NCBI GenBank assembly: GCA_025355705.1
Contig: JANXZD010000119.1
Coordinates: 1 to 12,165 of the forward strand
Reading direction: 5' to 3'
Length of the DNA stretch: 12,165 bases
DNA from: Bacteroidota bacterium
GTDB lineage: Bacteria > Bacteroidota > Ignavibacteria > UBA10030 > UBA8401
Positions 7,201 to 12,165 of this stretch are shown here, one piece after another. Position 1 is the stretch's first letter; each line of letters opens with the position of its first letter. Under the pieces are notes generated by a model, which did not search any database, was not told where the DNA came from, and worked only from the letters and a program-made list of their open reading frames with translations. The position numbers and the translations under genes are program-made.

Positions 7201-8430
7201 AAAGGATTAGGTGAACAGAATCCGTTGGTTTGGAGATTGTTCGGACGGTATGATCCTGCCACGTTGAAGTATGCGGAGTTTCCAAGTGAGAAATTCAAAT
7301 CATTCAAACGTGGAGAAGCATATTGGCTTATCACGCGCGGTGAATTTGGATTGAGTCTAGGCAATTCGACGATCGTTCCGGTGCAGGCATTCTATCCGAT
7401 TAAGATCGGTTCCGGATATTCGATGGTTGGAAATCCATTCCCGTACAAAGTGAGCTGGAAAAATTCTCTTCACGACTCCACGCAGAACCTTATCTGGAAA
7501 TTTGATGGTGAAACATTCAAAGCGGAATCTCTTGCGCTCGATCCATTTATAGGGTACTTCGTTAAAAATCTGGCAAAGGATAGCGTAACTATTTATATCA
7601 ATCCTGAGGATATTACCAGTTTGAAGAAATCCGCATATTCCGCCGCCGTGTATAATGAAGGAGAGTGGAGAATTAGTATTGGTGCTGCTTCAGGAAAATC
7701 CTCCGATAAAGAAAATTATGCCGGCGTTGCGAAGGGAGCAAAAGATGAATTTGATTCTTATGATATTGCTGAACCGCCTTCATCGCCAACTGATTATGTG
7801 ATCGTTCGTTTCCAAAATAATTCGTGGAAAGAACACAGCGGATCGTACGCAATGGATATTCGTTCGATCAATAGTGAAGGTTTGTTCTGGGACTTTGATG
7901 TCATTACCGCAGCATCCCAATCACGTGTTGCGTTGAACCTGAAGCAAATTGGCAACCTTCCAAACGACTTTGTAATTTATGTTATCGATAAAACGACTGA
8001 ACGCGTCATACGGATAGATCAAACATATCAGTATGAATTTTCAATGGCTAAGAATGAATCGCGCCGCAATTTCCGTTTGATTGCCGGTAAGAAGGAATTC
8101 ATCGAAAAGAATACGCAAGGAATTCCGCTCGTTGCCGTTGATTATTCATTGGTGCAGAATTATCCGAATCCATTCAATCCTTCAACACAGATTCGATATA
8201 CGATTGGCCATAGTGGGCAAGTTTCCCTTGATGTATACAATGTGTTGGGGCAACATGTTCGTTCATTGGTAAACGCAATTCAACCGATCGGGACATATGA
8301 ACTTGAATGGGATGGGAAAGATAATATTGGAACAACTGTTTCTACAGGAGTATATTTCTATAAGATAACGGTGACCACCAATGGCGAAAGAGCGTTCACA
8401 GAAACAAAAAAATTGATGCTTCTTAAATAG
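4222..8430 (+). CDS. Giant T9SS-exported multidomain surface protein (cohesin-like, Ig repeats, GATase-like domain)
   Basis: A 1402-aa predicted exported protein. Residues 1-26 are a signal peptide (MKTLTS, then a hydrophobic run). They are followed by a cohesin-like domain (about 27-154, FRGDTVRIPLNVS, ITLSYDTTVVQILGV), five Ig-like He_PIG-type repeats (about 157-614), an ASPM/HYDIN-like 'choice-of-anchor D' domain (about 617-720, IDFGSINFGGSKILPITITN), a glutamine-amidotransferase-fold-like domain (about 723-957), an uncharacterised module (about 960-1290, with YQLVSIPF and GYSMVGNPFPYKVSW) and the T9SS sorting domain (about 1306-1402, QNYPNPFNPSTQIRY, NVLGQ, STGVYFYK, terminal KKLMLLK). 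I see no cysteine in the whole protein. The ATG at 4222 starts the signal peptide; no Shine-Dalgarno is visible (AT-rich leader), which is common in Bacteroidota-like bacteria. It lies 68 bases after its shorter relative, likely in the same transcript. The role is unknown; a surface scaffold or adhesin is an inference. Confidence 0.9.
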   Translation: MKTLTSFLLHTSLAILLFSVPTFSSGTDTIFFSIPKVNAFRGDTVRIPLNVSTLLFSDSIYSGDITLSYDTTVVQILGVKADTILSHGSSLFFNPSLKKIGFASGIRIVGGGVLLKLVARLRSTSTTSSPINFVSVLLNEGGFIINTTNGEINPVNQNPQIVAFPDTIFRQENALIKDTVSAFDGDFELLSFSLQNAPSGMTILPAGSTQNIFRAEISWIPGFNQAGTYPVTLVVIDNKGGFASKVITYRIFDVNRSPVFSIPPRDTTIDENTLLTMSVKAVDADNDSIIYGLSGAPLGMIINPFGIISWKPNFAQAGIYTFDVTAGDTKGLPTKASVTVTVINVNQPPQFTSTMRDTVIYDTTRLTFKYSAFDPDNDEIFFSLLNGPQGANIDLGGNFNFKPQQNQLGLFFIIVQVKDGISTAIDTARILILQSNNSPFFTKGLPDTTINANSPFIFQYSASDVDIADTLSFGLFFGPQGANISPKGLLSWTPSSFQAGINLIIVGVTDGKGGTLDTAIVSVQNVNRSPKFITTLPDIFVPVDTILNFKYSAVDPDNDNLTFSLIKFPSGATIQKDGIFSWKPSAAQLGRDTIIAAVTDGILIVQDTSIVSVIGFPSVSFSPNNIDFGSINFGGSKILPITITNSGITSLNIVLQQFNLQPDPNFIIDTTGISSIAPGAQKTINVTYHPKSVGGHNTAYGFKTNDPKNQLLLVNANGAAIAKLAVAKKLLVDTLHNSSLSFTDSTRGISQLFKFFEQSGIQISLTGSLLSPSGNDILLLIAPQKNFSRSEIDSVKKFVTNGGLLIALGNSAIEGNNTAALNSLLKDTTWTTNLALDSNVVVDPSSFYSDTLAPMLTTFVDAKHPYFTNVDTLVFFGSASVTVLGTAVPLITTTPKGKTIGGQSRTQPVVAGLSKIGKGKILLLGDADVWYVGSAKQQAQPNISIKDNLTFAINVFSVTEDYEVKLPNKTFNERYQLVSIPFDLENSDVASVLKGLGEQNPLVWRLFGRYDPATLKYAEFPSEKFKSFKRGEAYWLITRGEFGLSLGNSTIVPVQAFYPIKIGSGYSMVGNPFPYKVSWKNSLHDSTQNLIWKFDGETFKAESLALDPFIGYFVKNLAKDSVTIYINPEDITSLKKSAYSAAVYNEGEWRISIGAASGKSSDKENYAGVAKGAKDEFDSYDIAEPPSSPTDYVIVRFQNNSWKEHSGSYAMDIRSINSEGLFWDFDVITAASQSRVALNLKQIGNLPNDFVIYVIDKTTERVIRIDQTYQYEFSMAKNESRRNFRLIAGKKEFIEKNTQGIPLVAVDYSLVQNYPNPFNPSTQIRYTIGHSGQVSLDVYNVLGQHVRSLVNAIQPIGTYELEWDGKDNIGTTVSTGVYFYKITVTTNGERAFTETKKLMLLK
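4690..6063 (+). repeat. Array of five Ig/cadherin-like protein repeats
   Basis: Five units of about 83-100 codons in the 1402-aa protein, with boundaries near residues 157, 257, 349, 438 and 529. Shared landmarks are 'PxF', 'DTTI', '[VS]A.D.DND', 'PxGxxIxxxGxxSWKP' and 'QAG'. Unit 3 (about 350-434) aligns well with the last unit of the upstream 909-aa protein, including F-T-x-T-M-x-D-T-V at its start and 'GA.....G.F.....' in the middle. Units 3 and 5 share 'DG[IL]..[VA].DT' near their ends. Confidence 0.8.
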
Positions 8431-8554
8431 CTTTAACCGTACAACGCGTTTACGAATAAACTTCTAATGTTCCATACTGTGTTGCATTGTCATCCTTTAT
8501 CCCGTACATTTCTGCTACACGTTTACCGAGCATAATCACTTCTCAGAAAATCCG

Positions 8555-10342
8555 ATGCATAAATTATATACAATTGTTTCTCTCTCTTTCGTTTTGATTA
8601 CAGTATTCTATGCTCAAACTCAGCCTCCGAAACGTGAATTCCGCGCGGCGTGGGTTGCAACGGTTTCGAATATTGATTGGCCGTCAACGAAAAATCTATC
8701 TTCTTCTGCACAAAAAGCAGAAGTCATTGCGATTCTTGATAAACATAAACAAAATAATATCAATGCTATCTTGTTTCAAGTGCGTCCTTCGTGTGATGCA
8801 TTTTATCAAGGGGGGCTCGAGCCGCTTTCCGAATGGCTCGTTGGAGTGCAAGGTGGAAACTTAAGTTCATATTACGATCCCTTACAGTTCTGGATCGATG
8901 AAGCACATAAACGAGGCATGGAGTTACATTGCTGGTTCAATCCGTATCGTTCGGTTGTTTCATCAGGCAGCAGCGTTCATTCTTCTCATATTTCTAAAAC
9001 ACATCCAGAATGGAATATCACGTACGGAGCAAGTCCCTATAAACTCCTTGATCCGGGAATTCCTGCAGTACAAAATTATTCGTTAAGCGTAATTATGGAT
9101 GTCGTTCGGCGATATACCATCGACGGAGTTCATTTTGACGATTATTTTTATCCCTACGGAGGAATGACGAACCAGGACAGTGCAACATTCGCAAATTATA
9201 AAGGAGCTTTCACTGTCATCGGAGATTGGCGAAGAAACAATGTGAATAAATTTATTGCAATGGTATATGATAGTATCAAAGCAATAAAACCGTGGGTGAA
9301 ATTTGGAGTGAGCCCGTTTGGAATTTGGAAGAATGGTCAGCCAGTCAGCGGATTAGATGCATATTCGGCAATTTATTGTGATGCATTAAACTGGCTTCAG
9401 AATCTAAAAGTAGATTATATCACCCCGCAAATGTATTGGAAAATTGGTGGAAGTCAAGATTATTCCGTATTAATGCCATGGTGGAGTGCCAGATTGAACG
9501 GGCGACATTTATATTCAGGGAATGCAGTTTATCGATTGACTGATGCAGCTTTTACGACAGCGAACAATGCCTCTGAAATTCAAAATCAAATCGAACTAAA
9601 CAGAGTTAACAGTCGAGCATTAGGATTTGTTGCTTTCAGTTCAAAATCTGTCACAGGAAATTTAAAAGGAATTCAAGATTCTTTGCGTGCAAACCAATTC
9701 AAATATCCCGCGTTACCCCCAACAATGCAGTGGCTGGACAATGTTGCTCCGCTTGCTCCGACGAATTTAATTGCTTCTTATAGTGGAACAGGAATAACAT
9801 TGCAATGGCAAAAACCGGGAACGGCTTCTGATAATGATTCAGTGAAATATTACGTGGTTTATCGCGCTCAATCTCCGGATACAATCAATAGTGAAAATGT
9901 AAGACAAATTGTTGCCATTACAACCAATGACTCTGCTCGGTATATTGACAATACGGTTGTAAATGGTTCCACATATTCATATCTCGTTACCGCGTTTGAT
10001 AAATTGAATAACGAAAGTGTGGTAACGGCAAAGATCAATCTTACCGCAACCGGAGTTGAGGAAGTGTATTCAATTCCGATTGTATATTCATTGGGTCAAA
10101 ATTATCCGAATCCATTTAATCCGGTAACAACAATTCAATTTACGTTACAGCATAGTAATTTCACTTCATTAAAAATTTATGATCTTTTAGGAAGAGAAAT
10201 AGCAACAGTTGCGGAAGGTGATCTTAACGAAGGAACACATTCGTATCAATTCTCCGGCGCAAATCTTGCCAGTGGAGTTTATTTATATCGAATTGTTTCA
10301 GGAGGTTTTGTGCAGGCTAAAAAAATGGTACTGCAAAAATAA
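8555..10342 (+). CDS. GHL10/DUF187 glycoside-hydrolase-like protein with FnIII and T9SS sorting domain
   Basis: A 595-aa exported enzyme. A signal peptide (1-20, likely cut after FYA) is followed by a GHL10 (DUF187) TIM-barrel-type domain at about 27-385. Its family motifs are REFRAAWVATVSNIDWPS (27-44), ILFQVRPSCDAFY (72-84), ELHCWFNPYR (123-132), DGVHFDDYFYP (190-200, with the acidic pair Asp195-Asp196), GVSPFGIW (251-258) and VDYITPQMYW (286-295). A fibronectin III domain (about 398-496) and a T9SS sorting domain (about 508-595, QNYPNPFNPVTT, DLLGRE, ASGVYLYR, KKMVLQK) follow. Known relatives include Bacillus YngK and E. coli DigH (YddW); DigH cleaves peptidoglycan glycans lacking stem peptides. 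Substrate cannot be told from this sequence. All expected motifs are present, so activity is plausible. The ATG at 8555 begins the signal peptide and has no clear Shine-Dalgarno. It is 124 bases after the giant protein gene; that gap holds only a 5-bp stem (8448-8461), too weak to call a terminator. Confidence 0.93.
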   Translation: MHKLYTIVSLSFVLITVFYAQTQPPKREFRAAWVATVSNIDWPSTKNLSSSAQKAEVIAILDKHKQNNINAILFQVRPSCDAFYQGGLEPLSEWLVGVQGGNLSSYYDPLQFWIDEAHKRGMELHCWFNPYRSVVSSGSSVHSSHISKTHPEWNITYGASPYKLLDPGIPAVQNYSLSVIMDVVRRYTIDGVHFDDYFYPYGGMTNQDSATFANYKGAFTVIGDWRRNNVNKFIAMVYDSIKAIKPWVKFGVSPFGIWKNGQPVSGLDAYSAIYCDALNWLQNLKVDYITPQMYWKIGGSQDYSVLMPWWSARLNGRHLYSGNAVYRLTDAAFTTANNASEIQNQIELNRVNSRALGFVAFSSKSVTGNLKGIQDSLRANQFKYPALPPTMQWLDNVAPLAPTNLIASYSGTGITLQWQKPGTASDNDSVKYYVVYRAQSPDTINSENVRQIVAITTNDSARYIDNTVVNGSTYSYLVTAFDKLNNESVVTAKINLTATGVEEVYSIPIVYSLGQNYPNPFNPVTTIQFTLQHSNFTSLKIYDLLGREIATVAEGDLNEGTHSYQFSGANLASGVYLYRIVSGGFVQAKKMVLQK

Positions 10343-10665
10343 ATTTATACCCAAGCCATTATTACTGATCAAATTAAAATCAAACCATTTAGTCTTTATT
10401 TATTGTTACTTTTTTGAATTCTTCGATAACAATGCGGAAAATCAATAAAACTAGTCAAATTTGTGCCTTTTATTGGTGTGAAGAGATTCATTTTTGGCAT
10501 AATTTAGTTGTTTAGTTATCCAAAATTCATTAATATTGCATCAGAAAAACTCCCCATCGCTTTTTATTTTGTGCTGCAAGAAAAATGTCTCTTACACTGT
10601 ATGTTCTGCATTAAAAAATTTAGATCTGTATTTCAAAATTCCTTTTCCAATAAGGAGATGAAACC
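10343..10665. other. AT-rich intergenic region before the TonB receptor gene
   Basis: This 323-base stretch has no plausible gene on either strand. It contains a 7-bp inverted repeat ATTGTTA (10402-10408) / TAACAAT (10427-10433) with an 18-base loop that includes a T-run, too loose to call a terminator. TTGGTG (10473-10478) and CATAAT (10498-10503) are spaced 19 bases, so they are only a poor sigma-70-like pair. No TAnnTTTG element typical of Bacteroidota promoters was found. The length and the strong ribosome site at its end suggest that the receptor gene has its own promoter here. Confidence 0.5.
10652..10657 (+). promoter_or_regulatory. Shine-Dalgarno deciding a GTG start
   Basis: AAGGAG ends eight bases before GTG 10666, which opens a frame starting with a clear signal peptide. 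The nearer ATG at 10658 abuts the Shine-Dalgarno and reads only Met-Lys-Pro-stop. The next in-frame Met of the receptor is not reached until about residue 121, beyond the signal peptide and regulatory domain, so GTG is the start. Confidence 0.85.
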
Positions 10666-12165
10666 GTGAAACGTGTTGTTACTCTTTTACTTCTGCTTCC
10701 CATTCTTCACTTATTCCTTTTTGCAGGAACTACCGGTAAAATTTCCGGTGTTGCAACAAATGCACAAACCGGCGAACGTCTTGTTGGTGTGAATGTGATC
10801 ATTGTTGGAACCACACTTGGTGCTTCAACGGATATTGAAGGTGGATTTGTGATCATCAATATCTCTCCTGGTGAATATACAGTACGAGCTTCCGCTTTGG
10901 GTTATGCATCTGTCTCGCAAACAAAAGTTCGTGTTCTCATCGATCAAACAACCGAAACGAATTTTAAATTGTCGGAAGAGGTGGTAAAGGGAGAAGAGGT
11001 GATCATCGTTGCTCAACGACCGGTAATGCAGAAAGATGTCGCTTCCAGTCAAGCAAATATCAGTGAGGGAGAGATCCAAAAATTGCCGGTGACTTCGGTG
11101 ACCGCGGTTATCGGTTTGCAAGCGGGTATCCAAGGCGGAACAACAATTCGTGGTGGGGCCTCAGATCAGACCGCATTTATGTTGGATGGATTAACATTGA
11201 GGGATGAACGAAATAATACTCCAATCACCGGCATTAGTCTCAGTGCTGTTCAAGATATCCAGGTTCAAACAGGCGGCTTTAATGCAGAGTACGGTAATAT
11301 CCGTTCTGGTATTGTAAATGTGATTACGAAAGAAGGAAGCACAAAACAATACAGTGTGAGTGTTACAGGACGATACAGTCCACCAACCGCAAAAAATTTT
11401 GGCGGAAATATTTTTGACAAAAATTCATATTGGATCCGTCCCTACCTTGATCCGGCAGTAGCATTTATTGGGACAAAGAATGGAACGTGGGATTATTTCA
11501 CACAGCAACAGTACCAAGAGTTTGAAGGGTGGAATTCCATCTCTGAAAAAACAATGAAAGACCCAGATCCGGCGAAACATTTGACACCTCAGGCAGCGCA
11601 ACAACTATTTCTATTCCAACATCGCAAATCAGCAGACATTATTGAACCGGATTATGATGTTGATATGGGAATCGGGGGACCGGTTATTCCAATGATCGGC
11701 GATCAATTTGGTAATCTCCGATTTTTTGCCTCATACAGAAGTGCGCGTACAATGTATATGATTCCGTTAGCAACCAATGATTATCGAGATTATACCGGTC
11801 AACTAAAAGTAACTGCTGATATAACCGGTGGGATGAAGATCATGTTTCAAGCATTACAAGGGCAACAGTACGGAACAACAAATAGCAGAACAGGTCTTCC
11901 CGGATTCTTTACCTCACCCGGATCAATTGCAAGTGAAATTACCGGCGGCGGCAGTTTTGCAGATTCAAGAATGTATTCCGATGCATACTGGTCACCAAGC
12001 AAAGTGAACACCAATAGTTATGGAACAAAGTTTACGCACATTCTTTCTTCTGTGACATCGTATGAGATAAGTGTCAATAGAGTTGTTTCTCAATATGAGA
12101 CCAATCCTGGTCGCAGTAGAAATACCGATAGTGTTTACCATTTTGGTAATGGATACAAAACAGAT
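10666..12165 (+). CDS. TonB-dependent outer-membrane receptor, 3'-truncated by window edge
   Basis: The first 500 codons of an outer-membrane receptor; the frame is open to the last base. Residues 1-20 are a signal peptide (VKRVVTLLLLLPILHLFLFA). A carboxypeptidase-regulatory-like beta-sandwich follows (about 23-102, GKISGVATNAQTGERLVGV, STDIEGGFVI, ISPGEYTVRASALGY). A TonB-box-like GEEVIIVAQRP (109-119) leads into the plug domain (about 110-221), with IQKLPV, IRGGASDQTAFMLDG (161-175), VQDIQVQTGGFNAEYG (195-210) and RSGIVNVITKEG (213-224). The remainder is the start of the beta-barrel, with alternating strands such as LRFFASYRSARTMYM. These proteins take up large or scarce substrates using TonB-transmitted energy; the plug motif is of the type common in Ignavibacteria and related phyla, and no SusD partner is in view. 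Start is GTG with a good Shine-Dalgarno. Substrate is unknown; the remaining barrel (several hundred residues in such families) lies outside the window. Confidence 0.93.
   Translation, partial: MKRVVTLLLLLPILHLFLFAGTTGKISGVATNAQTGERLVGVNVIIVGTTLGASTDIEGGFVIINISPGEYTVRASALGYASVSQTKVRVLIDQTTETNFKLSEEVVKGEEVIIVAQRPVMQKDVASSQANISEGEIQKLPVTSVTAVIGLQAGIQGGTTIRGGASDQTAFMLDGLTLRDERNNTPITGISLSAVQDIQVQTGGFNAEYGNIRSGIVNVITKEGSTKQYSVSVTGRYSPPTAKNFGGNIFDKNSYWIRPYLDPAVAFIGTKNGTWDYFTQQQYQEFEGWNSISEKTMKDPDPAKHLTPQAAQQLFLFQHRKSADIIEPDYDVDMGIGGPVIPMIGDQFGNLRFFASYRSARTMYMIPLATNDYRDYTGQLKVTADITGGMKIMFQALQGQQYGTTNSRTGLPGFFTSPGSIASEITGGGSFADSRMYSDAYWSPSKVNTNSYGTKFTHILSSVTSYEISVNRVVSQYETNPGRSRNTDSVYHFGNGYKTD

Noticed and set aside
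8448..8461. Possible terminator stem GTTTA-CGAA-TAAAC after the giant protein gene
   Set aside because: Only five base pairs, AT-rich, and no T-run follows.
8437..8526. CCGTACA and CGTTTAC each occurring twice in the gap before the GHL10 gene (8437-8443, 8502-8508; 8447-8453, 8520-8526)
   Set aside because: Only 7-mers, with different spacing within the two pairs (3 and 11 bases); expected often enough by chance in this composition.
10209..10448. Forward frame running out of the GHL10 gene into the intergenic region
   Set aside because: Starts inside the sorting-domain coding sequence in another frame, has no ribosome site and ends in AT-rich translated sequence.
10825..11133. Open frame of 102 codons on the minus strand
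   Set aside because: It lies wholly opposite the regulatory and plug domains of the TonB receptor, has low-complexity His/Arg/Ser-rich composition and no recognisable motif; an antisense shadow.
1..12165. Search for tRNA, rRNA, CRISPR arrays, insertion sequences or defence genes
   Set aside because: No cloverleaf-like, regularly spaced repeat, transposase or terminal-inverted-repeat pattern was seen; all long coding frames are accounted for by housekeeping sugar, surface and transport proteins.

Overview
The window carries seven genes, all on the + strand and clearly recognisable; the first and last are cut by the window edges. Moderate AT-richness, four genes encoding exported proteins, and three successive proteins ending in a type IX secretion system (T9SS) sorting domain of the 'QN[FY]PNPFNP' kind point to the FCB group of bacteria. 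The exact sorting-domain flavour and the TonB-receptor plug are typical of Ignavibacteria/Kryptonia-like or related lineages more than of classical Bacteroidia. That placement is inference from protein style, not from a marker gene.

Left end (1-1254): the 3' part of rfbA (rmlA, glucose-1-phosphate thymidylyltransferase), then rfbC (rmlC, dTDP-4-dehydrorhamnose 3,5-epimerase) after a single base. These belong to dTDP-L-rhamnose synthesis for surface polysaccharide; rmlB and rmlD are not visible and may lie upstream.

Centre (1424-10342): three large exported proteins. The first (909 aa) has a signal peptide, an Ig-like N-terminus, a cohesin-like domain, four tandem Ig/cadherin-like repeats, a type I dockerin with two calcium-loop motifs, a second cohesin-like domain and a T9SS sorting domain. 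The second (1402 aa) has a cohesin-like domain, five tandem Ig-like repeats clearly related to those of its neighbour, an ASPM/HYDIN-like 'choice-of-anchor D' domain, a glutamine-amidotransferase-fold-like domain, a roughly 330-residue uncharacterised module and a T9SS sorting domain. The third (595 aa) is a GHL10/DUF187 glycoside-hydrolase-like enzyme with a fibronectin III domain and a T9SS sorting domain. All three should cross the inner membrane by Sec and the outer membrane by T9SS, ending at the cell surface or outside.

Right end (10343-12165): a 323-base AT-rich intergenic region, then the 5' 500 codons of a TonB-dependent outer-membrane receptor starting at GTG behind the best Shine-Dalgarno sequence in the window.

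The most interesting point is the neighbouring dockerin- and cohesin-like-containing T9SS proteins, which could form a non-cellulosomal calcium-dependent surface assembly beside a secreted glycoside hydrolase. This is a hypothesis from domain content. No RNA genes, CRISPR array, insertion sequence or convincing intrinsic terminator was seen.
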